A DNA stretch of 64,000 nucleotides from Raphanus sativus. Taxonomy: Eukaryota > Streptophyta > Magnoliopsida > Brassicales > Brassicaceae. The translations under genes were made by a program, and so were the position numbers. Under the pieces are notes generated by a model. The model did not search any database. It saw nothing but the letters and a program-made list of their open reading frames with translations, and had not been told where the DNA came from. The stretch is from NCBI RefSeq assembly GCF_000801105.2, contig NC_079515.1, positions 27,985,407-28,049,406 on the forward strand, read 5' to 3'. Positions 34,505 through 45,646 of this stretch are shown piece by piece (position 1 is the stretch's first letter; each line of letters starts with the position of its first letter).

Positions 34505-35766
34505 TCACGGTTTATCAGATTCTTTAACCGAGAGGTTTCCTCCCATCTGGCTGGCATCATTTAGATTTGACGAAGTGGTGGGGTTTGGTATTTTCTTAGG
34601 CAAAGCAGCAGACGGCGGCGGAACAGATTGGGGCAAATAGTTTTCCGTTGGTGTGAAAAGTGCTGAGTTTTGAATTGGCATTAGTCCAGGATGGTTGAGA
34701 ACCCTTAGCACATCTGGCGAGTTACCAACCAATGGCAAGCCAGCTCCTAGAACAGGCGCAGGGAGAAGCTGTGGTACGCCCATTGGCATACCTGTTGCTA
34801 GACCCATCTGAGAGTAATGCGGCCCCAAAGGCAACACCGTTGCTGGTGTAACAAATCTGTTACCCATCGCCATCATCTGTCATCCAAGATTTATACAGGT
34901 TAGAAACAAGAATCAATACATAAAAAAGTTGGAAGTATTTTGTTGTTTGTGATACCTGAACTTGAAGTTGAAGGGTCGTCATATAATTGATTGCTTCATC
35001 TAGTAATGCTTCGTTGTCGTCCTATGAACAGGTGAATATTTAGGGTAATGTAAGTAATGGTTCCAACAATGGTCTCTTTTGAAATAGATTAAAAAGTTTA
35101 GTATGTGTGGACAGACCTTTTGAGAATTAGGTAGTAGATCCTGCAGATTACGCATTTTCTTGTTGATATCTGTTTGCTTCTGTTTGCGTCTTCTCTTGAC
35201 CAAAACCTTGCTTGTAATTGCAGGAACTTGTGGCCTCACATCATCTAGGCTCTGCGTTGAGACAAAAAAATGTTTTCAGACAAGAACCTAACAGATAAAA
35301 CCCAAATTCAACAAACTCTGTGGATCAATCAACCCTCTTACACTGCTTTGATACGTCGATTCTTCACTGTCTTCAGTAAAATCTGTGGATTCATAGCCCA
35401 ATTCAACCGATCTCTCAGCAACCGCAGATTGCTCATCCGGAGGTACAATATCATTTCGGTTCTCATAATCAACCACCATCCTCTTTGATGAAGAAGCTTT
35501 CAACGTCTGAATCAAATTAAGTTGATTCATCAGAGCATGTTTGTTTCATATGCAGCAACAACAAGAGGTTCTGGAAAAACCTGTGTGTCTACAAGATTCT
35601 TGTTACTAGTATCGACATCATGAATATGAACACTCTTCTTGAAATCCTCGTTATACTCGGCCTCGTACAAATCCACGATCGATTTGGTACGTTGATTCTG
35701 CAGAGAAAGGCCATTGGATCTTTGGCTCTTTGCAAGAATCTGCCCATTCTCAAACACAAGCTCCAT
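34505..35766 (-). CDS. PIL2: Phytochrome-interacting factor PIL2/PIF6-like, degenerate bHLH
   Basis: Five exons, 35766-35581, 35506-35342, 35251-35117, 35021-34956 and 34876-34505, give about 307 aa. The active phytochrome B binding motif is intact at the N-terminus: ELVFENGQ. The HLH part is recognisable (DINKKMRNLQDLLPNSQKDD, ALLDEAINYMTTLQLQVQMM) and the C-terminus matches PIL2. Most of the basic region is gone: VKRRRKQKQTDINKK has no His-x-x-x-Glu-Arg core and is about nine residues shorter than I recall for Arabidopsis PIL2. Exon 2 reads into TGA at 35530 unless a short 74-nt intron (35580-35507) is removed, as I assume. A leader exon near 35880-35920 does not extend the frame, so I start at ATG 35766. 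TATA-like TATATATAAAG at 36019-36009. Confidence 0.75.
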
Positions 35767-36272
35767 ATACTCTTGATCAGTTAACCTGCAACAACAAAAA
35801 AAAAAAACGTAAGAACAAACATCATCTGCATCATCTTGTGTGTATATGCTATGTGAAATGAAGAACTTAATTTGGTCTGAAGGTTGATGATGATGAGGGA
35901 GAAGTCATGTTTGTCTTGTTGAATGATCCCAAAAGGTTTTGTCTTCGTTTGGAAGAGTAACTAAAAGCTATATTTCTTTTGTTGATCAACCTCAGTGCCT
36001 TTTAGCTCTTTATATATATTTTCACTTTTGTTTTTTTTTTTCAACTATTATTTATTTAATTTTGGTTCTCAGGTGCATCCAACTAATAATATCTTAATAG
36101 GACAGTCCTGTTCATTTGTACTAAGTCGAATCTTAGCATCTTCTAGTTTTTTCTAGAACTTTCATCGCAAATTTTGATTTCTATAAACAAATCATTAATA
36201 AAATACAATTACATACTCCCTCTTTTTAACAATAAATGTTGTTAAATTTTTTTATATTTTATCTCTGTTTAA
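35767..36272 (-). promoter_or_regulatory. PIL2-like gene leader and promoter
   Basis: Holds the likely 5' UTR with a leader intron (an acceptor, TTGTTGCAG, ends at 35786). The homopolymer at about 35799-35810 lies in this intron or leader. A minus-strand TATATATAAAG at 36019-36009 is a plausible TATA box. Confidence 0.4.
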
Positions 36273-36274
36273 TA

Positions 36275-36522
36275 CTCCTTCCGTTTCAAAATACATGATG
36301 TTTTAGAAAGTTTTTGATGTTTCAAAATAATTGATGTTTTGATATTTTTATATTATTCTTAGTTTATAGAAAACTGTGTGACCAATAATGTTTAGTATTT
36401 ATTTTAAAAGATTGGCTAAATTAGTTTTGATTTATATTTTTAATGTTACTTTTTAGGGAAGAGTGTATACCTTAATTATTGTGCATACAACCAAAACATC
36501 AAATATATTGAAACAGAGGGAG
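36275..36522. mobile_element. Stowaway-like MITE, copy 1
   Basis: 248-bp element with terminal inverted repeats CTCCTTCCGTTTCAAAATA at the left and ATTGAAACAGAGGGAG at the right, flanked by TA on both sides (36273-36274 and 36523-36524). These are the CTCCCTCCGTTTC-type Stowaway termini and TA target site. It shares AAAACTGTGTGACCAAT with the element at 39858. Confidence 0.8.
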
Positions 36523-36573
36523 TATAAGTTTTGTTTGGTTTTATTAATCGATGAACTAAAAATAAAAGTAAAA

Positions 36574-36902
36574 TTGGAAAAAAAAAAAAAATTGAACGTC
36601 TGGATCGATTATTATCGATTAATTATGCTATTACAATGATGAGAATATTACAAAGACGATTTTACAGCCGACAATTCTACCATCATGTGAGAATACCCGC
36701 CTGACTGCACCACTCTGAGCCGTCCTATAAGATCCATGTTCGATGGTACGCCCTGCACCATGCTGAAGATCTCCTGTAACCTGTTTTTCCATAATCTGCA
36801 TAATTTGGTATTTTCTGGGGTTTGAACCCCAGACCTCCGGATGTAGAAGCAATTGAACCCTTAGTCAAACCACTGGACCAAGAGGGCTTCCACGTTGGAA
36901 AA
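36574..36902 (-). mobile_element. tRNA-derived SINE, minus strand
   Basis: Read on the minus strand the element begins GCCCTCTTGGTCCAGTGG (A-box region). It then has GGTCTGGGGTTCAAACCCC, a good RNA polymerase III B box. A body of about 200 bp follows, ending in a poly(T) run (minus strand) at about 36579-36591. TTGGAAAA occurs on both sides (36574-36581 and 36895-36902) as a likely target-site duplication. It has no complete tRNA fold, so it is not a tRNA gene. Confidence 0.7.
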
Positions 36903-37940
36903 TTTATTTAATATATATGTTAGAAATGTTAAATAACATTTATAATCAAATAAAATTTAAAGACTAATATGATGTTAAACGGCGAAAATAAGAGTTGGGA
37001 TTAATACAAAACAGTCACATACTGTCATATTGCCACAACATAAGACAATTATCTTAAAACATCAAATGAAAACAACAAAAGTTTATATCTCATCAGAATG
37101 ATACCACGATACAATGTCAATAAATTACAATGTTTTAAGGTATTAACGACAAAAGAGAAAGAGAAAGAATGGGCCAAAAAGCCCACGTGGCTGTGGGAAG
37201 AACCTTCAGAGATGTCAAAGGACAATGGAGAGTGGGCTGGGCCACTACAAATAGTAAGTGGGTCCCACGGTGGAGTTTTGGCAGCTTTCTCCTCAAAGGG
37301 AAAAAGGTGAAGTGGGAAAAAGAAGAAGGGCGTGAACTTCACGTGAAAGCCACGTGATTCATGGCACCTTTCTGTGTTTCTTTTGTCGTCTTTTGCAATG
37401 TAATTAGACATTTGTCCTTCCATAACAATCAATCACTCACTCACTCTTCCCTTCTTTTATTTATGAATTTATTTAGTTCAATTATTCTTTCAAGTCACGA
37501 GCAAAAGAAAATTAAACTTTTTAATTTACAAATTAATATTAATCAGAAACTTGAATTAAAAAATTATCAATAAATGTGAATCAAAGCTATAACTGGACTA
37601 GCTAGTGAAAAAAAAAACGAATAAAACGCTCAGAACTCAAAAGAATAATACATGAAAAAGCTCCACTGTCTCCACAAAAGAATATAATATATGATTCTAA
37701 TAATATGGTAGCTTCACGCTAAAGCTTACTACATACAATCGCATTTAACCAAATTAGATACAAGAAGAGATCCGGGAAATAGATGACCATCAATTTGCTT
37801 AGATTTTATGGTACATTTGAAAGTGAAAGAATAACAAAGTTTTTACTAATGTAGATGTGATACACTCAAATTAACGGATACATAATCATCATTTTAGATT
37901 GAGGCACAAGTTTTGAACACACAGAAGACGGTAACAACAA
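36903..37940. other. Intergenic with a GC-richer, G-box-bearing island
   Basis: Mostly AT-rich and gene-free. The exception is 37150-37360, described as a separate regulatory feature. Open frames across that island have no protein similarity I recognise. Confidence 0.45.
37160..37360. promoter_or_regulatory. Candidate regulatory island with two G-boxes
   Basis: About 200 bp clearly more GC-rich than its flanks. It contains two CACGTG G-boxes (within CCCACGTGGC near 37182 and GCCACGTGATTC near 37350), a TGGGCC site (37236-37243) and GTGGGTCCCAC near 37260. G-boxes are the sites bound by PIF and bZIP factors. The region lies 1.4-1.6 kb upstream of the PIL2-like ATG, so a conserved enhancer is possible but unproven. 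Confidence 0.4.
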
Positions 37941-37949
37941 GTAGAGGTT

Positions 37950-38396
37950 TTAAATATACTGTCAATTATAGGGTGTTGGTGCTTTACAAATAGTTCGTGG
38001 AAAAATAATGAAGTTTTCTCAAAACAAGATTGGTATCTAGAAAGATTTAATAGTTTGATGGGAGTAAGAAATGTCAGAATTAGTTTATCCCCTCTTCATT
38101 CAGACGTGGAGGCACTAATTTGGGCAATAGAAAATAAGAGAAAATTACGTCAGTTTCAGATCACGTTTGCAACAGATTTTGACGATGGTTTTGAAACCAG
38201 AAGAATGACCCGTTTTTACAAGTTATTTGGAAGATATCAAGATTTTTCGAAAAAAAAATTTCAGCTTAGAGATTATTCATGTATCACGAAAGAAGAATTT
38301 GAGAATATATAATATAGTACGAAGTATCAGGACACAACTATCTTTTGTCGTTCACATAGATGCAGAGTTACCAATATGGTTTACAAAATCAACATA
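37950..38396 (+). pseudogene. Retroelement RNase H-like domain relic
   Basis: A translated stretch (CWCFTNSSWKNNEVFS, then SLMGVRNVRISLSPLHSDVE, ALIWAIENKRKLRQFQITFA) matches the RNase H-like domain that ends many Brassicaceae non-LTR retroelements. After a frameshift and in-frame stop near 38310, a second piece (SIRTQLSFVVHIDAELPIWF, then TKST and stop) matches the usual C-terminal end. The catalytic Asp in the expected CFTDAS motif is Asn here. It is a dead fragment. Confidence 0.72.
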
Positions 38397-39857
38397 AATC
38401 TGTTTTTAAGCTCATGACATAAACAAAAAGAAAGATATAACAAGAAAAAGCCTATGAAGCATATTGACTCGTACGATTCATTGAACAATAAGACAATTAT
38501 GATTATACATAGAGAATCCTGGAGATATCAAAATAGTATGCTTGCTTATATACAATCAATGGATTATTGGGCCCTTATCCGTCTTCAAAGCACATATGCT
38601 TGCTTATACTCTTCTGTTAACGCAATGTGAAAATAAGAGAGTAAAACTATGTAATGTGCATCGACGTGTGCAAATCAAATGGTCATTTGGTAGGGAATTG
38701 ATGTTATCTGAGAGTCCAAATCCTAAAGGGAAACATAGCGTCATACAGCCACACATATTATTATCATATTTTACAAATTTAGGAATTAATAAAATAAAAT
38801 AAAAAGAAATCCCAAATCAATCATGGGTTTAGTGCGTAATCTAAATCCACATTATTGAAATAAAATATAGTATCAATAGGTCTATAAAAAGGCACGCACG
38901 TAACACTCAATATCAACACGCACACACACCCCGGCCCGTATCTTTGCTTTATCGAGTTTCATGCATTCATATAAACTAATGTTTTAAGCAGCTTCATGAA
39001 ACTAAACTTCTAGTATATAATAAGACAAATGAAAAAGAACTACTAAGACCTCACTAGATTGCACTACTAGACTACTTTAGACACCAAATCTTCCTCTATT
39101 TTGTAAACTTTGAAATGTAATTACGAAAAACATGTTTCTCGCTCGGTTTAAAGGGAATTTGATATCTTTTATCATAATTATAGAAGAAAACGTCACTGTA
39201 AAGTAAAAGTGGGAGATATATATATTTTAAAAACAAGAGCAAACTTATTTCCTTATGCTTAAATGAAAAAAACACCATTGATTGGGGAGAAAATGACTGA
39301 GTAGCTTCTGAGTCCATTCATACTCTTCAGATGAATTGGCGGATTATTAAGAGTTTAAGACTACTTAATTTTTGCAATATCGATTATAATCACAGAAGAT
39401 CTACAAATTTTTTATTAAAATATCTTTGATAGACGGTTTGATAAATAGTTTCAAAAACGTAAAGATATTCATGGAATGTAATAAATGATCGTGCAAGTTG
39501 TATGGTCAACTTTGTATCATAAAAAAAAGAAGTAGAGAACGAGAAAAATTGAATGGGTTGGCCAGCAAGAGAGGCTACAAAGAGCCACGAGACATGCAAT
39601 CATCCTGATTTGAAGCCACCCCATGATTTTACTGACAAGCAAACACATTGCAGTGAGGAAAGTTATCACAATTTGCGAGAAATATAAAGTAGATTTCTTG
39701 TTCTTTTTCCTCAAAAAGAGAGGGGAAATTTCTCTTACAACTTAATGCATTTGTAAAAGGACCAGACATTATCATTAAATCTTGAAACTATGAAAACTAT
39801 GAGTGCCTTGAATTCTGAGATTCACTATTTTCCTTTTGAAATTAGTTTCAATACGTG
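38397..39857. other. AT-rich intergenic DNA, no gene seen
   Basis: Contains a short CA-rich run near 38921-38934. Short frames on both strands have biased, non-protein-like composition. Confidence 0.45.
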
Positions 39858-40090
39858 CTCCCTCCGTTTCAAAATAGATGAAGTTTTAAGAAGTTTTGAA
39901 ATGTTTTCATTTTTTAATGTGGTTTTTTATTTTATCAAAAACTGTGTGACCAATGATATTTTATAATGTCTTTTGTAATTGGTTAATTAGTTTTAAATTT
40001 ATATTTTAATCATACTTATTAAAATAATAAACAATTCTCTTAAAATTTGTGCATATCCTAAAACTTCAAGTATATTGAAACAGAGAGAAT
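39858..40090. mobile_element. Stowaway-like MITE, copy 2
   Basis: Left end CTCCCTCCGTTTCAAAATA at 39858. The right end ATTGAAACAGAGAGAAT near 40073-40090 is a slightly degraded inverted copy. The interior shares AAAACTGTGTGACCAAT and the AAAACTTCAAGTATATTGAA end with the 36275 element, so both belong to one family. Confidence 0.75.
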
Positions 40091-40194
40091 AATATACATA
40101 CTCCCTTTTGTTATTTATTTGTATATATATATACTTTATCATATAAATCTAAGCTCTGCAATTACTTATATTGTTTGATCAACTTTAGAAATAA

Positions 40195-40425
40195 TTTTCC
40201 TTCTGTTTCATAATATTTGATGCTTTTCTTTAATGCAAAAAATTAAAAAAATGATATTTCTCTAAAAAACATTTTGAAGATATAATTTTAAATAAGTTAA
40301 TTAATTAAAGAAAAACTTTAAAATACAATTGGTTGAACAATTTTCAATGAAATCTTAAAACTTCATGTGAATTAAATTAAAATAGTCATTATAAAACATC
40401 ATCTATATATAAACGGATAATTATT
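40195..40425. mobile_element. Degenerate third MITE of the same family
   Basis: CCTTCTGTTTCATAATATTT at about 40199 resembles the left terminus. TAAAACATCATC with a nearby ATATAAACGGATAA near 40395-40428 resembles an eroded right terminus. Target duplication is not recognisable. Confidence 0.4.
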
Positions 40426-40463
40426 TAATTTCCTTAAATTTGATTAAAATAACTATATTAATA

Positions 40464-40505
40464 CTAGAAAATGAACCCGTGCAATATTAAACGGAAACTT
40501 ATTTT
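40464..40505 (-). mobile_element. Helitron-like 3' terminus, minus orientation
   Basis: On the minus strand: CCGT-loop-ACGG stem, 9 nt (GTTCATTTT), then CTAG followed by T. The stem-to-CTAG spacing equals that of the two plus-strand Helitrons. The body would run to the right into the AT-rich repeats from 40.5 kb. The 5' end was not found. Confidence 0.5.
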
Positions 40506-41559
40506 ATAAAATTAAATATTCCATATAAGGTAACTTTTTTTACAAAAACTGTTTATAATTGTTTTTGAGAAAATAGATTGTTACAAAATTATCTTACATA
40601 TAACTATATTATATTAATTTTCTGATAATACTAAAATCTATATTTTGTTTATAAATTTGGTTGTAGTAAAATTACAAATATACTGATACCAAATAAGATA
40701 TATGCTTATCATATATTTAGCAAATTTATTTAAAAATCTAAGTACAGCTGGATATTTGAAACTAAATAAAAGCAAAAACACTTCAGTCAGATCATTTACT
40801 AAATTAGTAAGGTAAGTTATAATGATAAGTCAAATATTCAAATTTGTTTGAGACTATGTAAGAAGTGTGTGGTCGAAAAATATGATTATATGATAATTTT
40901 AAGATATCTTATCCGTTAACATATTCTTCTTAACATATCATCCACACAATTTTCAACAAACATTTACAATGACTCACTGAACAGTTGTAAGATTCACTTA
41001 AATCGCTAATAATCATTTCCCATATTATGTGTAATTGTAATTCACTAAATATATAGTACATATATCAAATTGATGCATAAAATATTTTTAACCAATGCAA
41101 TTATTAGGATGAAATACATGTTTATATATTTTTATAATTTTTAAACTCATGCAATTTTTATGATGAAGAAACACATTGTTAGGAAGAAAATATACATTTT
41201 AGACATTTAAATAACTTTGAGTTATTAAAATAAAAAGATACACACTTATATATCTTTGATAATTTCTATTAAGTTAATGCAAATCTTAAGATGAAAATAC
41301 ATATGTCAAAGATGAAAATACACAATTTTAATATTTGTTTGGATTCCAGAGTATATAGTTATTATATAATAGTACAATTACAATACATTACAAATAAATA
41401 CATCATTACAAAAAGACACTTTATTGCAAATGAAAGGACAAATAATTGTAGAAAAGACAATTATTGAGATATTTTAACGAATTAGTTAAAATTAATGCGT
41501 AGTATTTTATAATGAAAAACACAATTTTTTTAATAATTATAAAAAGACATTTACTGATT

Positions 41560-42215
41560 GAGATATTATTAACTATTTAAAAAAAAGTTCCATAGTTGCA
41601 TGTTTGGAAAACATAACTAATCTCAGTTTTTATGAAAAGACACAATTCTTATAATGAGAAGACACAATAATTAAAACTTATAAAGTTATTTATGAAAATA
41701 TTATAACTATTTCTAAAAAACATTTCAATAATTGCATGTTGAAAAAAAACTTATTGGGCTACTTTTAAATATTTTAAAAACTTTTTCAATAGTTGCATGT
41801 CGGAAAAAGAAAATTTATCTCAATTTTTTATGAAAAGACATAATTTTTATATAAGAAGACACAACACTTAAACTAATAAAGACACTTATTAAGATAACTT
41901 AATAGAAAATTTTAAAATAGTTAAAATTATCCCAATAAGTTTATTAGTTTTCACAACATGCAACTATAAAATCCAATAGGTGCATGTTGAAAAAATGCAG
42001 AAAACAATTATTAGGATATTTTTACCTACTTTTAATGTTGTGAAAACAAAAATAAATCAGTTTTTTCTAAGAAAATATATCTTATAATGAGAAGACAAAA
42101 CTTTTAAAACTAATGATTGTAGAAAAAATATTTATTAAATATTATAACTACTTTAAAAAAATACAATAGTTGGAAAAAGTCTAATCTCAGTTTTTTTATG
42201 AAAAAACACAACACT
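41560..42215. repeat. Array of diverged repeats around GTTGCATGT and AAAAGACACAA motifs
   Basis: Several imperfect units of roughly 120-250 bp recur. Each contains ATAGTTGCATGT with a following A-run, then ATCTCAGTTTTTTATG, AAAAGACACAA and TAATGAGAAGACACAA. Copies are visible at about 41590, 41725, 41790, 41970 and 42160. It may be the interior of the minus-strand Helitron ending at 40464. It has no coding content. Confidence 0.55.
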
Positions 42216-43159
42216 TAACATTAACTAGGATTATATGTGTCTTATACAATCAAAGTGTATGAATATATATATGACATAAGTCTTGGGCTCATGAAACATA
42301 TGGTCACAAATGAAAAATTTGTAAGAAAGAAAAATACACTTTTTCATCTACTAGAAGAAAATTAAAACTAATAATTTCACTATTTCATTTGTGATTTTTT
42401 GCTAACCAATCAAGAATAATCATTTCTGTAATTCTTTGTTAACAACGGTTTATTTGAATATTTTCTAAATATTTTTAATAAAATAATTGCACACAACTTT
42501 CTTCTTCACCATTTTTAGTAAATTTATGAAAGAATTACAATAACAAACTCATGAATATGAATTATTTTGTAGTTTTTCAAAGTTATATATGAATAGTCAT
42601 GATTTTCATATTATAAGTAGTTATTTTAAAATGATATCTATACAATACATTTTGAAGAGATACATTATTAAAAAAATACATGTATATGATTGAGAAAGCA
42701 CATCTAAATATTTCTTTACAACCATCTGTAATAATTACATATTGAAAAACCATAACCTTTCATATTAGTTGAGATTCTTAAAATATTTTTAAATTAAAAA
42801 GACATATCTAAATATTTTCCCTCAGCCATTTTCAATAGTTATATAGTTGACAAGACACAACATTTCATCATTAATTATTTTTCAATAATTACCTAATTGA
42901 AAATATACAAATTTTCAACATTAATTGTGATTCATATTATTAATAGATTTATGCTTATTTCATTTCATGTTATAAGTAGTTTAGAAAAAACAATTTGTTT
43001 AAAAAATATAAATAGTTTTCATATTTTAATGCAACTTTTACTTATTGGATATTGTATGACCAATTAATAATGTTAGTTTTTTATAATTTGAATTTATAAC
43101 TAAATGATACTTTATAAAAATAATAACTTTCTAATATTAGTGCTTTTAGGTTAAACTAA

Positions 43160-43160
<1 letters not shown>
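42216..43160. other. AT-rich intergenic DNA, no gene seen
   Basis: Very AT-rich, probably old transposon sequence continuous with the repeats on its left. No coding or regulatory element is supported. Confidence 0.45.

Positions 43161-43215
<55 letters not shown>
43161..43215. repeat. (TA)n microsatellite
   Basis: An uninterrupted run of about 27 TA units, intergenic. Confidence 0.97.
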
Positions 43216-43218
<3 letters not shown>

Positions 43219-43786
43219 TTGCTCTTTCTATTTATTGGTGGATATTTTTTTGGAATATTCATGCTTTGTATAAGATCAAAGAAAAGTACTGACCAAATAC
43301 ATGCAACATATTGGTAATCCAGAAACATAAAAAGAAGTGTACAAGATGTATAAGAGAGTAGTACAAATTAAAGGGGACAAAAGAGTGGTGTAGACCGTAG
43401 AGAAAATTTTCAAGAAGAAAGAAAGAAAGAAAGGAAAAAAGTGATGAATGATGATGGTAATGGTAGGGATGGTGGGGAACATATCGCTTCTTTATCTTTC
43501 ACCCTTGTTTTCTTCTCTCTCTTTCTCTCTATAACATGTTTAGAGTTTCTTCTGGTTCAAGCTACATCTTTTTCTGTCTAAAATCTATTTGCTTCTTCAA
43601 ACCAAACGTTATCTTCGCCCTATATCGGTTATTAACTAACTGTGTAAGCTTTTTTTTGTCTCACCACTACCTGTGTATGCTTAATTCTGGCTTATTGATA
43701 AATACAATACCAGTAAAAAAACAAATGCATTACCGTACATTTCTATTAAAAAATCCCTCAGTAATAAAAAAGGAAAAAGAAGAAAG
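43216..43786. other. Intergenic DNA between microsatellite and SINE
   Basis: Includes GAAAGAAAGAAAGAAAGG near 43417-43435 and a CT-rich stretch (TCTCTCTTTCTCTCTATA) near 43512-43530. No gene is supported. Confidence 0.4.
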
Positions 43787-43987
43787 CAAGTAGTTTAACC
43801 ACGAGTCGGTCGAATGGTACATGGTGTTCCAAAATTCCTTAGTAACCTGAGTTTGAATCTGTTGCCATTCAAATTACTCTGACTTGAGGTCACACAGATA
43901 TGATCCATGATTTCGGCACATTTGACTATACTTTATCTCGGAGATTAGTCCAGGATACCCACAGAATTATAAAAAAACAAGTAGTTT
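43787..43987 (+). mobile_element. tRNA-derived SINE with exact 10-bp target duplication
   Basis: CAAGTAGTTT occurs exactly at 43787-43796 and 43978-43987. Between them is a 181-bp element whose 5' part has pol III-like boxes (GTCGGTCGAATGGTACATGG; GAGTTTGAATCTG). Its end, GATTAGTCCAGGATACCCAC followed by an A-rich tail, is typical of Brassicaceae SINEs. The exact duplication indicates a fairly recent insertion by retroposition. Confidence 0.8.
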
Positions 43988-44149
43988 CGAATGATCTTGT
44001 GAACTTAATTGGCATGAAGAATCTAAAGGTATATTTTAGATTTCATTAAGAAAATTAAAACAAGACTGGTCGTGACCCGTGAGTGCCGTCTTCTTAAGAA
44101 AATAGATGGATTATTCATCCTAAATACTCCGTCAATAACAAAGAAAAAA

Positions 44150-44240
44150 AACTAAAGAGAGTGATGTGGCCATAAAGTGAGGAGACACGTGGAAAAAGGC
44201 ACGTGACGTGGGGAATGTGAAAATGTTGTCGATGGTGTTT
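44150..44240. promoter_or_regulatory. G-box/ABRE-like cluster upstream of IAA30
   Basis: GACACGTGGA and GCACGTGACGTGG lie within 25 bp (about 44187-44211), in a locally GC-richer stretch 1.4 kb upstream of the IAA30-type gene. A further GACACGTGGA lies at about 45439. ACGTG cores are bound by PIF/bHLH and bZIP (ABF) factors. Function here is inferred. Confidence 0.45.
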
Positions 44241-44390
44241 TACGGGCATTGTGTCTGCATTTTCTCGTGCTTGCAAAAGAAAATGTTTTCAAGTGTGTGA
44301 TTAAGATTGTGACATCTCCTTAGGTCCCTTTAAATGTCCAGAGGCGAAGAATCTTTCATTACCTCCTCTCTTTAAGGTTACGCATTCATT

Positions 44391-44651
44391 ACTCATCTAT
44401 CATGCTTCTCTTCCTTGATTGATAAAAGTGTTGCTGGTTTAGTACCGAAAATTAGTTGGACTTACTATTTGCTTCATGTTAAATAAAGTAACATGTAAAG
44501 AAATTGAAGAACCAGCAACACTTTTATCAATCAAGGAAGAGAAGCATGATAGATGAGTTACCATCAAGTGTTGCTGGTTTAGTACTGAAAAATTGGTTGG
44601 ACTTACTATTTGCTTTATGTTAAATAAAGTAACATGTAAAGAAATTGAAGA
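44391..44651. repeat. Interlocked inverted and direct repeat
   Basis: A perfect 48-bp inverted repeat (44391-44438 against 44511-44558) surrounds a 72-nt spacer. The spacer together with the end of the left arm (about 44429-44510) is repeated directly at about 44569-44651 with few differences, ending in the shared ATGTAAAGAAATTGAAGA. The RNA of either strand could fold into a long perfect hairpin. Confidence 0.9.
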
Positions 44652-45646
44652 GTGTAACTAAAAGCGACGTGGATTAGAATCATGTGAAAACTCACACACT
44701 TATCATGCTAGTTAATGACGTACATGAGACGTGTTTAGCAGTTTATGTTCCATTAAACAAACATTTGGACCATTTTTAAAAGTGTCTCGCGGTTATAAAG
44801 AACCCTTAATTGTGGAAATGGTGTTTGTCTAACCCACGAATGCATCAATGCGCGTCACGATAGTCTCATGCATTGAACTTTGATTTAATAAGGAGTTAAG
44901 GACGAAAGTTAAATAAACAATAGGTTTATAAAGTTCAATGTATTTTTTTTTCTATTTTTCCTTCAAGAAATAATGTTCTTATCCGGTTAATCAGAACATG
45001 TATCTCTTGTCTACATTCATCTAACTCCTTAAAGTTAGGCCTTAATGTATTTCATAAAAGAATAAATGTATAAAACAATGTCACTTCAACAAGCGCTTAC
45101 ATGCAGTGTTGGTCCTCTCGATTTTCTGCTTGATGTTGCTCAATTGGTGTTTCAAAGAAGTTTTATTTCTTGTTAGCTGATGAATCTGTACATAAACCAT
45201 GTTTTGTTTGTTTTTAATGCAATATAAAATTACCAGTTATACACTGAGTAAGTATGTGATATAAAGATATGAAGCTATATAAACCACACATCTTCTCCAC
45301 ATATTAGTCATTTTAATTCGATAACTAAAATCCAAAACTGATATATACACATAAAACAATAGAAATTTAATTAGAACACACCCAGCAAAAAAATCCGAGC
45401 AAGAGAGTCAAAACCAACACTTTGACCAAGTGTCTGCATGACACGTGGATTTGTCTGCCTCATCAACAACATCTTTAACCACACTGTCTCATCATTCCAC
45501 CATCTCCGTTGTTATTTATTTAAAAACAAATATATTAATAATAAATTTCTCCTATATATATATACACACACGTTCAAATCATTAGTCACCTGCTTAGAAT
45601 AAAGATCATAGAGAGATAGAGATAATAACCCAAAAGAAAGAGAAAA

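Noticed and set aside
36780..36896. A tRNA gene on the minus strand, because of a perfect B-box-like GGTTCAAACCCC
   Set aside because: No complete cloverleaf can be drawn and the sequence continues as a SINE body with poly(T) end and flanking short duplication.
38055..38312. A stand-alone 85-aa gene
   Set aside because: Its protein matches an internal part of a retroelement RNase H domain and is broken at both ends.
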